DNA of 64,000 nt from contig JBKEDC010000019.1 in assembly GCA_047975205.1 (NCBI GenBank), positions 1 to 64,000 on the forward strand, read 5' to 3'. Within the stretch, counting starts at the first letter, position 1. Every line of letters begins with the position of its first letter. The position numbers and the translations under genes were made by a program. This stretch comes from JBKEDC01 sp047975205. Lineage in GTDB: Bacteria; Bacteroidota; Bacteroidia; Bacteroidales; Prolixibacteraceae. The notes under the pieces are model-generated. The model was not told where the DNA came from. It saw nothing but the letters and a program-made list of their open reading frames with translations, and ran no database searches. Shown here one piece after another: positions 25,643 through 34,192 of the stretch.

Positions 25643-26305
25643 ATTTAATTTACGTAAAGATAGAATTATTTAGTTACTAAACATGAAGCGTTTTATAATG
25701 TATTTTAATTCAAAACAGTAATTAGCTTGCAAATGAAAATACCAACTATTTCATAATCAACAGATAAGCATACGTTTAGTTATAATGAAAATATTTTATG
25801 GGGCTAATGCTCGCTACATATTCGTATCAAAAAGTATTTTTATACGATATCTATAATCATTAATAGATATAAATATACCTTTTGCCATTAATCTTCCCGC
25901 AATAAAAGCCCGAGAAATAAATTTTTCATGCTATGCCTTTGGAAGAAATCATCAAAAAAACGTTTTGGCAATCCATACGCTTATCCAAATGAGCAATATA
26001 AATAAAAAATAGGCTCTAATCATAAACTAAAGTAGTATAAACTATTATTATAGCATATTCAAAAAATAAAATCTACAATATACTTCCATCGCACATTACA
26101 TCTAAATAAGAGATTCTGCTAAACACTCTTCATGCAATCGATTGCAAATCAATACAATTATCAAACAAAAGTTTACACTAAAATTTGATAGTCAATCACA
26201 TACATATATATTCAGGTTCTGTTAAGTTTTTATTTAAAACTTCAAATACCTATGCGTTTCTCCCGTTTTAGTATATTTTTGCACCAATAAACGATATAGA
26301 TTAAT
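25643..26305. other. long AT-rich gene-free spacer with the pfkA promoter at its right end
   Basis: No gene or strong hairpin is visible in this stretch of more than 600 bp. At 26274-26281 TATTTTTG matches the -7 consensus 24 bases before the pfkA start. The rest may contain the upstream region of the minus-strand porin gene or an unrecognised RNA. Confidence 0.5.
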
Positions 26306-27298
26306 ATGCGTAGAAAAATCAGCAAAATAGCCGTGCTTACATCAGGGGGAGATGCCCCCGGGATGAATGCAGCGATACGTGCAGTTACACGTGCCGCCTT
26401 AAAAAAAGGAATTAAAGTTGTAGGAGTTCGTAGAGGATATCAAGGGTTGATTGAAGGCGACTTCAAACCCATGAGCACTCGAAGTGTCAGCGGAATATTG
26501 CATCAAGGAGGAACCATCTTGCGCACAGCCAGATGTAAAGACTTCCGCACACCGGAAGGCAGAAAAATTGCTTATGAGCATGCTAAATCTCAAGGCATTG
26601 AAGCCCTAGTAGTTATTGGCGGTGATGGCTCTTTCCAAGGAGCCCAACTCTTTTCTCAAGAAACCGATATTCCTACAGTAGGAATTCCCGGTACCATAGA
26701 TAATGATATGTATGGCACCGACTATACTATCGGTCATGATACCGCCCTAAACACTGCCGTTGAAGCCCTTGATAAGATTAAAGACACTGCACGCTCGCAT
26801 GGCCGTATCTTTGTGGTAGAGGTCATGGGAAATGAAGCCGGCGACTTGGCTTTATACAGTGGCATAGCTTGTGGCGCCGAAGCAATCTTACTTCCTGAAG
26901 TGCAAACGAATGATGAATTAGATAAATTTATTAAACGCGGAATTAAGAAAAAGGAAACCAGCGGAATTATTGTTGTTGCTGAAGGAGGCGGAAAACAATT
27001 AAATGCTTTAGCAGTTGCCGAGCGTGTGCAACAAGAGAATCCGAAGTTCGAGGTTCGCGTGTCCATATTAGGACACATCCAACGCGGAGGAAATCCCACC
27101 GCTATGGATCGCATTATGGCAACCCGCATGGGTTCAGGAGCCATCGATGCCCTACTCGACGATCAAAAAAGTGTGATGATTGGCATTAAAGACGGTGCAA
27201 TCTGTCAAGTTCCATTCAACAAGTGCGTGCGAGGCAAACGAGCCTTTAAACAAGACATCTACGAACTGAATAACGAAGTTGTCGGCGAGTTAATGTAA
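26306..27298 (+). CDS. pfkA: ATP-dependent 6-phosphofructokinase
   Basis: The 330-residue enzyme has the nucleotide loop TSGGDAPGMNAAIR, the block VVIGGDGSFQGA, the catalytic segment GIPGTIDNDM and the sugar-phosphate block GNEAGDLAL. Gly rather than Asp in GGDGS indicates use of ATP instead of pyrophosphate. It phosphorylates fructose-6-phosphate to fructose-1,6-bisphosphate in glycolysis. It is a single-gene unit with a -7 box upstream and a terminator downstream. Length and motifs agree with bacterial PfkA (about 320 residues). Confidence 0.95.
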   Translation: MRRKISKIAVLTSGGDAPGMNAAIRAVTRAALKKGIKVVGVRRGYQGLIEGDFKPMSTRSVSGILHQGGTILRTARCKDFRTPEGRKIAYEHAKSQGIEALVVIGGDGSFQGAQLFSQETDIPTVGIPGTIDNDMYGTDYTIGHDTALNTAVEALDKIKDTARSHGRIFVVEVMGNEAGDLALYSGIACGAEAILLPEVQTNDELDKFIKRGIKKKETSGIIVVAEGGGKQLNALAVAERVQQENPKFEVRVSILGHIQRGGNPTAMDRIMATRMGSGAIDALLDDQKSVMIGIKDGAICQVPFNKCVRGKRAFKQDIYELNNEVVGELM

Positions 27299-27327
27299 GT
27301 AACACTTGGTATAATTTATGTAATACG

Positions 27328-27356
27328 AGGGCAGTTGATAATCAGCTGCTCTTTAT
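27328..27356 (+). terminator. Rho-independent terminator of pfkA
   Basis: AGGGCAG (27328-27334) pairs with CTGCTCT (27346-27352, one wobble), with TTGAT/ATCAG extending the stem inward, followed by TTATTTT. Confidence 0.7.
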
Positions 27357-27361
27357 TTTAC

Positions 27362-27369
27362 TATATTTG
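27362..27369 (+). promoter_or_regulatory. -7 box of the processing-protease operon
   Basis: TATATTTG is an exact TAnnTTTG match 39 bases before the start codon of the S41 peptidase and directly after the pfkA terminator. Confidence 0.6.
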
Positions 27370-27408
27370 TTCCAACACAACATAGTTATAATCATTTAGA
27401 ATTAAGAA

Positions 27409-29094
27409 ATGAAACCTGTTAATAAGAAAAGGGCCGGAATTGGCATGGCAATCGTCTTGTGTATATCATTGATCTTCGTCAGCTTTAATCGCGACGATAA
27501 AATGTTTGCTATCAACAAAGATTTAGACATATTTTATTCCTTAGTGCGCGAACTCAACGTTTTCTATGTTGACGATATCAATGTAGATAAAATGATGAAA
27601 ACAGGCGTTGATGAAATGCTGAAAACACTCGACCCCTATACCACTTTCATTCCCGAAGATGAAATGGAAGACTTTAATTTTATGACAACCGGAGAATATG
27701 CGGGAGTTGGTGCCATCATCGGCTTGCGTGATGATGAAATTATCGTGTCTGAACCCTACAAAGGCTTCCCGGCAGACAAAGCCGGATTGCGTGCAGGCGA
27801 TGTTCTCGTTGAAGTGGCCGGAAAACCGACAAAGGGCATGAAAGTTGAAGACGTGAGTAACCTACTGAAAGGAACAAGCAACGAAATCGTCAATGTTAAA
27901 GTAAAACGTTACGGCGTAAAAAAAACATTGAGCTTCGATGTCGTGCGTAAACAAATCCAAATTGATGCTGTTCCATATTATGGTATGCTCAAAAATAACG
28001 TAGGATACCTTCGTCTTACCAGCTTTACCGCCGGTTGTGGGAGAGAAATCAGAAAGATTGTAAAAGAGCTCAAAGAAAAGAACGGAGCCACAAGCATCAT
28101 CCTCGACCTTCGTAATAATCCCGGAGGCTTGTTAAATGAGGCTGTAACCACCGTGAGTACTTTTGTTCCTAAGGGAACAAAGATAGTATACACAAAAAGT
28201 AAAGTGAAACAATGGGATCAGGAATACTTTACCACCGAAGAACCCATCGATACTACGCTTGCCGTTGCTGTATTGGTAAATAGAGGATCGGCATCAGCCT
28301 CTGAGATTGTTTCAGGATCACTACAAGATTTAGACCGTGCAGTTATTATCGGCACTCGCACCTTTGGTAAGGGATTAGTCCAAACTACCCGCGACTTGAG
28401 CTACAATTCCAAGCTGAAATTAACTACAGCCAAATATCATGTACCAAGTGGTCGTTGCATTCAAGCCCTTGATTATTCAAACCGCAACGAAGATGGCAGC
28501 GTGGGCGTAGTTCCCGACTCTTTAATATCTGAGTTCAGCACAAGCAACGGTCGTAAAGTCTATGATGGAGGGGGAATCAGCCCTGATGTAAAAATTAGCG
28601 CTCCTCATGGTGGAAGCTTTACTTTCAGTCTTATGCGCGATTACTTACTCTTTGATTATGCTACAAAATACTACTACGAGCACAAAACAATTCCATCTCC
28701 CGAAGACTTTGAAATAACTGACGACATATATGCTGATTTTTGCGACTATGTAAAACAACAGGATTTCAGTTACGAATCAGAAACAGAGAAGGCTCTTGAT
28801 AAATTAGAGGAAACAGCGAAGAAAGAAAAATATTACGACCGTTCAAAAGCTCAATTTGAAGCCTTGCATAAGGAAGTAGCTCACGAGCTTGATAAAGACC
28901 TCAATGATTTCCAAGATGAAACCAAAATTATCCTCCGTGATGAGATTGTAACTCGATACTATTATCAAAAAGGAGCAATCGTATCATCTATGAAAGATGA
29001 TAATGTGTTATCTCGTGCAGAGGGTATCGTTTGCTCTTCTGACAGTTTGACAAAATACTTTACACCGGGCACTATCATCGCCAAAGAAAACTAA
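27409..29094 (+). CDS. S41 family C-terminal processing peptidase
   Basis: The 561-residue protein starts with a membrane or signal helix (about 10-26). It has a short helical domain, a PDZ domain (about 90-185, GVGAIIG, AGLRAGDVL) and the S41 catalytic core, with the serine block GSASASEI near residue 296 and the lysine in TFGKGLVQ. A charged C-terminal extension (about 440-561) follows. It cleaves proteins in the periplasm from a C-terminal recognition site. It begins the unit with yraN (4 bp downstream) and an S4 RNA-binding gene. Family size and motifs agree with CtpA-type enzymes. Confidence 0.92.
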   Translation: MKPVNKKRAGIGMAIVLCISLIFVSFNRDDKMFAINKDLDIFYSLVRELNVFYVDDINVDKMMKTGVDEMLKTLDPYTTFIPEDEMEDFNFMTTGEYAGVGAIIGLRDDEIIVSEPYKGFPADKAGLRAGDVLVEVAGKPTKGMKVEDVSNLLKGTSNEIVNVKVKRYGVKKTLSFDVVRKQIQIDAVPYYGMLKNNVGYLRLTSFTAGCGREIRKIVKELKEKNGATSIILDLRNNPGGLLNEAVTTVSTFVPKGTKIVYTKSKVKQWDQEYFTTEEPIDTTLAVAVLVNRGSASASEIVSGSLQDLDRAVIIGTRTFGKGLVQTTRDLSYNSKLKLTTAKYHVPSGRCIQALDYSNRNEDGSVGVVPDSLISEFSTSNGRKVYDGGGISPDVKISAPHGGSFTFSLMRDYLLFDYATKYYYEHKTIPSPEDFEITDDIYADFCDYVKQQDFSYESETEKALDKLEETAKKEKYYDRSKAQFEALHKEVAHELDKDLNDFQDETKIILRDEIVTRYYYQKGAIVSSMKDDNVLSRAEGIVCSSDSLTKYFTPGTIIAKEN

Positions 29095-29098
29095 ATCG

Positions 29099-29461
29099 GT
29101 GTCTCAACAAAAGAAGCTAGGTAAACAAGGAGAGGAGATGGCTGAAAATCATCTCCTCAAACTAGGGTGCACTATATTAGAACGTAATTGGCGGTATCAT
29201 CATCTGGAGGTTGATATCATCGCCCGCAAAGATGATGAACTGATTATCGTGGAAGTAAAGACTCGAACGGGAAGACAATATGGACATCCGAGTGAAGCCA
29301 TCGATAAGAAGAAAATGAATCATCTGATAACTGCTGCCGATGCTTATATTGAAATAAACAACAGTGCTCTAGATACTCGATTTGATGTAATTACGGTGGT
29401 TATTAACAATGGTACGTATCAACTGGAACATTTCGAAGACGCTTTTTATCCCGGACTATAA
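29099..29461 (+). CDS. YraN family (UPF0102) endonuclease-like protein
   Basis: This 120-residue protein shows GKQGEEMAENHL, NWRYHHLEVDIIARKD and IIVEVKTR, the fold and Asp/Glu/Lys positions of the PD-(D/E)xK nuclease-like UPF0102 family. The role is not firmly known; homologues are thought to act on Holliday junctions or other DNA structures. The start is GTG at 29099, only 4 bases after the protease stop, and no ATG lies in a suitable place. It is co-transcribed with the protease and the S4 protein that follows 11 bp later. Confidence 0.88.
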   Translation: MSQQKKLGKQGEEMAENHLLKLGCTILERNWRYHHLEVDIIARKDDELIIVEVKTRTGRQYGHPSEAIDKKKMNHLITAADAYIEINNSALDTRFDVITVVINNGTYQLEHFEDAFYPGL

Positions 29462-29472
29462 ATCTACACATT

Positions 29473-29676
29473 ATGGAATTTAAACTTCAAACAGAATACA
29501 TCGAATTAATTAAACTCCTTAAGCTTCTACGCCTAGTAGAATCCGGCGGTATGGCAAAGCATGTCGTTGAAGAAGGTCTTGTCTTCCGAAATGGCAAAAT
29601 AGAAACTCGAAAGCGTGCCAAACTGATAAAAGGAGATATTATTGCGTTTAACGGAGAAGAAATATGCATTGTTTGA
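29473..29676 (+). CDS. small S4-domain RNA-binding protein (YbcJ-like)
   Basis: The 67-residue protein is almost entirely one S4 RNA-binding fold: LIKLLKLLRLVESGGMAKHVVEEGLVFRNG, then KRAKLIKGD. It resembles E. coli YbcJ and binds structured RNA, possibly ribosomal; the partner is unknown. It is the last gene of the protease-yraN unit. The 64-bp gap to the convergent serine dehydratase has no clear terminator. Confidence 0.88.
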   Translation: MEFKLQTEYIELIKLLKLLRLVESGGMAKHVVEEGLVFRNGKIETRKRAKLIKGDIIAFNGEEICIV

Positions 29677-29740
29677 TGCAGGCTATGCTGCTTACTTACT
29701 AAGATTTACCGTGATGCATATTTCTTCTTCATATGATTTA

Positions 29741-30964
29741 TTAATATTCCTTACCGTTGTAATACTTCATGGATTTGAGCATTGCTAATCCGGCCTTAGA
29801 GGTTTCCTTCAAGCTTGCATCGAGTAGTTTTCCTGTGTGCAACATTGTTTCAGTAACATCATCTAGGCTAATTCGATGCTTACCATTCCCCATTATAGCA
29901 TAAGTATTATGACTAACGGCTCGGGCAGCAGCCAGCACATTACGCTCTATACATGGTATTTGCACCAAACCCAATACCGGATCACAAGTAAGTCCCAAAT
30001 GATGTTCTAAGCCCATTTCAGCAGAATTCTCTACCTGATATATCGTACCTCCATGTATTTGGGTTGCAGCTCCCGATGCCATGGCGCAAGCTACTCCAAC
30101 TTCACCCTGACAGCCAACTTCAGCTCCGGATATAGAAGCATTTGTTTTTATGATATTTCCAATTAAACCTGCGGTTGCCAATGCTCGGAGAATATCTTTT
30201 TTACTACACTTATATATTTTCTTGTGATAGTATAACACGGCCGGCAATATGCCGCAAGCACCACAAGTTGGAGCAGTTACAACCAATCCGCCACTGGCAT
30301 TTTCCTCAGAAACAGCATGAGCATAAGAGAAAAGCTTGGCACTCTGTTTCATAGGACCGGTATAAGTTTTCGATTTCAACTTATATGACATGGCTTTACG
30401 TTTTATATTCAGTCCTCCGGGCAAAAAGCCATCGGTGCTGCAACCTCTTTTGATTGCATTAACCATAACTTCCCACACTTGTTCTAAGAAAGTCCATATT
30501 TCTTTCCCTTCGCAATACTCTACGTATTCCCAAATATCATGCTCATATTTATCGCACCATTTCAAGATACCTCCCATAGTTGAGAGCGGATAAACAGACT
30601 CTTTCCGAGATAAATCTTCACCTTCTTCTACAATAGAGCCTCCTCCCACACTGTAATAGATTTTATTTCCCAGCTCTTTCTTGCGCTCATCATAGGCAAT
30701 AAGTTGCATAGCATTCGGATGAAAATCTAAATACTTATCGGCACGCCAAATGAGTTCCAACTTTTTATTTTTAAAAGCTTCCTCAACAGTAACTCCGGTA
30801 AGATGCCCTTTGCCCGTTGCAGCAAGACTTCCATATAAGGTCACTTCATAGTAGGCTGCATCAGGATATTTACTTAAGAAGAGATTGCAAGCATTTCGGG
30901 GGCCCATCGTGTGACTACTAGATGGTCCGTGTCCTATTTTATAGAGTTCTCGTATTGATTCCAT
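29741..30964 (-). CDS. sdaA: L-serine ammonia-lyase, iron-sulfur dependent
   Basis: The 407-residue single-chain enzyme joins the beta domain (GHGPSSSHTMGPRNA at the N-terminus) and the alpha domain with the cysteines expected to hold a [4Fe-4S] cluster (TCGACGILPAV, GLTCDPVLGLVQIPC). It converts L-serine to pyruvate and ammonia in the cytoplasm. It is transcribed alone, convergent with the protease unit and divergent from the pseudouridine synthase. The enzyme family is oxygen sensitive, consistent with an anaerobic or microaerobic lifestyle. Confidence 0.93.
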   Translation of the reverse strand: MESIRELYKIGHGPSSSHTMGPRNACNLFLSKYPDAAYYEVTLYGSLAATGKGHLTGVTVEEAFKNKKLELIWRADKYLDFHPNAMQLIAYDERKKELGNKIYYSVGGGSIVEEGEDLSRKESVYPLSTMGGILKWCDKYEHDIWEYVEYCEGKEIWTFLEQVWEVMVNAIKRGCSTDGFLPGGLNIKRKAMSYKLKSKTYTGPMKQSAKLFSYAHAVSEENASGGLVVTAPTCGACGILPAVLYYHKKIYKCSKKDILRALATAGLIGNIIKTNASISGAEVGCQGEVGVACAMASGAATQIHGGTIYQVENSAEMGLEHHLGLTCDPVLGLVQIPCIERNVLAAARAVSHNTYAIMGNGKHRISLDDVTETMLHTGKLLDASLKETSKAGLAMLKSMKYYNGKEY

Positions 30965-31090
30965 TCAAAATTATTGTTAATCGGGTAGCAAATGTAAGAA
31001 TTGGTGTATTCATAAACTATAATATACCGCCAATTAACCGTTAATTTCGACATTTTTTTCGTTCTTTGCAGCAGAATACATACTAGCAAT

Positions 31091-32209
31091 ATGAGAGAAC
31101 AACACAACAGAGGAAAAGCTCCTAAGAATCGTTTTGGCAGCAAAAAAGATGGTCGTCAATCTACGACATACAGCCGCAACAGCGGTGAACATCGAGAATA
31201 TAAGAAGCCATATGACCGAAAAGAGTCTGATTATGATGAACGCGGTAAATCTTTCGAGAGAAAAAGCTTCAAACGTGACGATGAAAGACCATATGCCAAA
31301 AAGAATTTCAAGTATAACGAAGATAAGCCTTTTGCGAAAAAGCCTTTTCGTAAAGATGAACGCAAACCATTTCCAAAGAAGCGATTCAGCGGAGATTGGG
31401 AGCATCAAGAAAGAACATCAGAGAAGAGAGAACAATGGAAAGAAAATAAGAAATCATTCCAAAAAGGCTTCAAAAAGCGGGGAGAAGACAAACCTGTTGA
31501 CAACACCTTGCGCCTAAACCGATTCATATCGAATGCGGGAGTATGCTCTCGGCGAGATGCCGATAAGTTAATTACTGACGGCGAGATTTCGGTAAATGGT
31601 GAAATAATTACCGAATTAGGACATCGTGTAAACCCATACGACAAGGTATTGCACAATGGTAAACGCATTACTGCCGAACAAAAAGTGTATTTGCTGTTGA
31701 ATAAACCCAAAGGATTTGTTACTTCGCTAGACGACCCTCATGCCGATAAGACAGTGATGGACTTAGTGCGTAACGCTTGTAAAGAACGAATTTATCCGGT
31801 AGGGCGATTAGATAAATCAACAACCGGGTTGCTATTATTTACCAACGACGGTGATTTAGCCAAACGTTTAACGCACCCAAGCCATCAGAAAAAGAAGATT
31901 TACCACGTATTTCTAAAAGAAAAGTTTCCTGAAGAATATTTGCAGCAGATTGCCGATGGTATTGAGTTGGAAGATGGCGCAATTAAAGCTGATGCAATCA
32001 GTTATGTTGATCCTCTGGATAAAAGTCAGATTGGCATTGAAATCCATTCGGGAAAAAACCGCATTGTGCGTCGAATATTCGAGCATTTCGGATTTCGAGT
32101 GCAGCGATTAGACCGGGTGTATTTTGCAGGGCTAACGAAAAAGAACTTGCCTAGAGGCAGGTATCGTTTCTTGACTCCCAAAGAAGTAGGCTTCTTAAAA
32201 ATGAGTTAA
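31091..32209 (+). CDS. RluB-type 23S rRNA pseudouridine synthase with basic N-terminal extension
   Basis: Residues about 140-185 form an S4 RNA-binding domain (RLNRFISNAGVCSRRDADKLI). Residues about 200-372 are the pseudouridine synthase core with VGRLDKSTTGLLLF, in which Asp241 is the catalytic aspartate. The first 130 or so residues are a low-complexity extension rich in Lys, Arg, Asp and Phe, built from imperfect units such as RPYAKKNFK, KPFAKKPFR and KPFPKKRFS. This part is likely disordered and may bind RNA. The enzyme isomerises uridine in large-subunit rRNA; the exact site is not predictable. Confidence 0.9.
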   Translation: MREQHNRGKAPKNRFGSKKDGRQSTTYSRNSGEHREYKKPYDRKESDYDERGKSFERKSFKRDDERPYAKKNFKYNEDKPFAKKPFRKDERKPFPKKRFSGDWEHQERTSEKREQWKENKKSFQKGFKKRGEDKPVDNTLRLNRFISNAGVCSRRDADKLITDGEISVNGEIITELGHRVNPYDKVLHNGKRITAEQKVYLLLNKPKGFVTSLDDPHADKTVMDLVRNACKERIYPVGRLDKSTTGLLLFTNDGDLAKRLTHPSHQKKKIYHVFLKEKFPEEYLQQIADGIELEDGAIKADAISYVDPLDKSQIGIEIHSGKNRIVRRIFEHFGFRVQRLDRVYFAGLTKKNLPRGRYRFLTPKEVGFLKMS

Positions 32210-32221
32210 ATTAACGCTTCG

Positions 32222-32264
32222 CTAGATTCAATAATGATTTACTCTTTATTGAATCTAGTTTTAT
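32222..32264 (+). terminator. Rho-independent terminator of the pseudouridine synthase gene
   Basis: CTAGATTCAATAA (32222-32234) pairs perfectly with TTATTGAATCTAG (32246-32258), followed by TTTTAT. Confidence 0.88.
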
Positions 32265-32270
32265 AAACTG

Positions 32271-33389
32271 TTATCTCTCCGATTTACGCCACCAAGCCGC
32301 ATCAAACGAGTTATCTTCATCTAATTTTACAACATCTCCAATCATTGGAGTGGAAAGTTTGATAGAGTCATTTTGCGTGTAGGAGTAAATATTTTCCAAT
32401 GGTTCGCGCCAATCATGTTGAGCCAAGGCATATTTGGAGTTATGCACCGTAATGAATTGTTTAGGCTGAATATCTGCCAAAGCTAGTTGAAGATGTTTGG
32501 GCATAAGGTGAATATTTGCCCATTTGCGGTCATACTGTCCGTTTTCGAAAACGGCAAAAGCAATTTCGCCGAATTTTTCTTTTATAGCTTTAAAGTGAGA
32601 GGCGTAGCCTCCGTCGCCACTTAAATAAATATTACCCAAAGGTGTTTCAAGCATATATGATGCCCATAGGGTTTTGTTTCGAGCAAAGCCTCTGCCTGAA
32701 AAATGGCGAGTGGGTAAAGCTGTAATCTGAACCCGATCATCCAATTGGCTTTGTTCATCCCAATCCAGCTCTACAATTTGTTCTTTGTTCCATTGCCAAT
32801 GGCGAAAATGCGAGCCTATTCCCAACGGACAAATTACCGAAAGTTTATCATGTTTCAACTCTTCCACCGTGTCATAGTCTAGATGATCCCAATGATCATG
32901 CGTAATTAACAAATAGTCTATTTTCGGCATATCTTCCACAGTATAAACATCAGAACCCTTAAAAGCTCCACCAAAAAAACCGACGGGCGAAGCTGCAACC
33001 AACACCGGATCAACCAAAAAGCGTTTTCCGTCTATTTGCATATAATAAGAACCATGTCCTAACCAAATTAACAAATTATCGTTCGGGTTCAAGGCTTTTA
33101 AATCACTCTTATGCGTAACTATGGGCATTGTTGGTTTTTTATGATCTACTTTCTTAAAAAATAAATCTCTCAAATACGTTACTGCATTCTCTCCTTCTGC
33201 CATGGCAGGTGTGGGAACGAGGTTATGAAATTGCCCGTCTCGATAATTGGGCGATTGTTTCACTTTCTGTAAATCTTTGCCGATAGGATTTTTACCAAAT
33301 TTAGCTGTATGCATAAAGCAATACACTCCGATAAAAAAGGCTGCAACGACCAGCATAAATATAAACATGGACTTCTTGAATTTTGACAT
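32271..33389 (-). CDS. membrane-anchored metallo-beta-lactamase fold hydrolase (UlaG/NAPE-PLD-like)
   Basis: The protein (372 residues from the ATG at 33389; a TTG three codons upstream is less likely) has one N-terminal helix (about 5-25) and then an MBL domain. The metal motif is THDHWDHLD, and further ligands probably sit in PTRHFSGRG, YLSGDGGY and VHNSKYA. The arrangement and length resemble the N-acyl-phosphatidylethanolamine phospholipase D-like or UlaG-like branch. It probably faces the periplasm, with a lipid or sugar-phosphate ester as substrate; the substrate is not determined. It is a single gene, divergent from the MarR operon. Confidence 0.85.
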   Translation of the reverse strand: MSKFKKSMFIFMLVVAAFFIGVYCFMHTAKFGKNPIGKDLQKVKQSPNYRDGQFHNLVPTPAMAEGENAVTYLRDLFFKKVDHKKPTMPIVTHKSDLKALNPNDNLLIWLGHGSYYMQIDGKRFLVDPVLVAASPVGFFGGAFKGSDVYTVEDMPKIDYLLITHDHWDHLDYDTVEELKHDKLSVICPLGIGSHFRHWQWNKEQIVELDWDEQSQLDDRVQITALPTRHFSGRGFARNKTLWASYMLETPLGNIYLSGDGGYASHFKAIKEKFGEIAFAVFENGQYDRKWANIHLMPKHLQLALADIQPKQFITVHNSKYALAQHDWREPLENIYSYTQNDSIKLSTPMIGDVVKLDEDNSFDAAWWRKSER

Positions 33390-33706
33390 AGGTTGCAAAA
33401 TTACTTTTTTTTGTTATGATTTGCACTAAAACCGATATCTAATATTTTTTGAAGCTTTTCAGCCTAAAATATAGCATATAAAAATACTTTTAGCATCCAT
33501 CTTACATGGAGGAAAAGCTAAGAAAATAGTTTTTGGTCGTTTCTAGTCATAAGAAAGGAGTGAAAATATACTATTTCCGTTCATCTGTTGGTAAGAAAAA
33601 ACCGAATTAGTGCTAATTTATGCAATTATCAACATACTATTTTCTGTAAATCAACACTTTAATGTTTTAACCATATCAATTTTTCATTCTATTTCACCTA
33701 CATCAT

Positions 33707-33749
33707 ATTTGCATATGCAAATGAAATAACTATATTTGCATATACAAAC
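33707..33749 (+). promoter_or_regulatory. MarR-operon promoter overlapped by two palindromic operators
   Basis: ATTTGCATATGCAAAT (33707-33722) is a perfect 16-bp palindrome. A close copy, ATTTGCATATACAAAC, lies at 33734-33749. The promoter is TTTG (33708-33711), 19 bases, TATATTTG (33731-33738). The first palindrome covers the -33 box and the second overlaps the end of the -7 box and the predicted start. Binding at either would block RNA polymerase. The MarR gene begins at 33764, so autorepression by its product is likely. Confidence 0.8.
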
Positions 33750-33763
33750 GTAAATTCCATCTT

Positions 33764-34192
33764 ATGTCTAATCTTTTCGACAACTGTCTGTATTTCCGAT
33801 TAAACCGGCTGCTTAGAACACTCAGTCAAAATGCCGATGCTGCTTTTGCCAAGCACCACTTATCGTCGAGCCATGCCTATTTACTCCTTTTGGTAAACGA
33901 TAATTCCGGCATAGGAACAGTAGAATTGTCGCAGGAACTGAATTTAAATCCCTCAACAATAACCCGATTGGTTGATAAAATGGTTATACAAGGCTACTTA
34001 AGGAGAGTGAAAGAGGGTAAGCGTTGTGAAATATCGTGTACGGAAGAAGGAAGCAGTTTGGTTATTGAACTACAAAGAACATGGCAAGCATTCCAACAGA
34101 ATATGAACCGACAAATAACTCCCGGTGTTTATGCCGGCCTGAATAAGGAATTAAAAGCGTTGGAAAATGAAATTAACACCCGGAAAGCATGA
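33764..34192 (+). CDS. MarR family transcriptional regulator
   Basis: The 142-residue protein has the MarR winged-helix core: recognition region GTVELSQELNLNPSTITRLVDKMVIQGYL, wing RRVKEGKRCEISCTEEG, and dimerising helices at both ends. Two palindromes overlapping its own promoter are the likely operators, so it probably represses itself and the coupled CoA-disulfide reductase. Cysteines at about residue 8 and in the wing (EISC) could sense thiol oxidation, but no ligand can be named. Its stop overlaps the next start by 4 bp (ATGA). Confidence 0.92.
   Translation: MSNLFDNCLYFRLNRLLRTLSQNADAAFAKHHLSSSHAYLLLLVNDNSGIGTVELSQELNLNPSTITRLVDKMVIQGYLRRVKEGKRCEISCTEEGSSLVIELQRTWQAFQQNMNRQITPGVYAGLNKELKALENEINTRKA

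Noticed and set aside
26734..27144. 136-codon open frame antisense to pfkA
   Set aside because: A shadow of conserved pfkA codons; no family resemblance.
31034..31408. 124-codon minus-strand frame opposite the start of the pseudouridine synthase
   Set aside because: It arises from the Lys/Phe-rich repetitive codons of the basic extension read in reverse.
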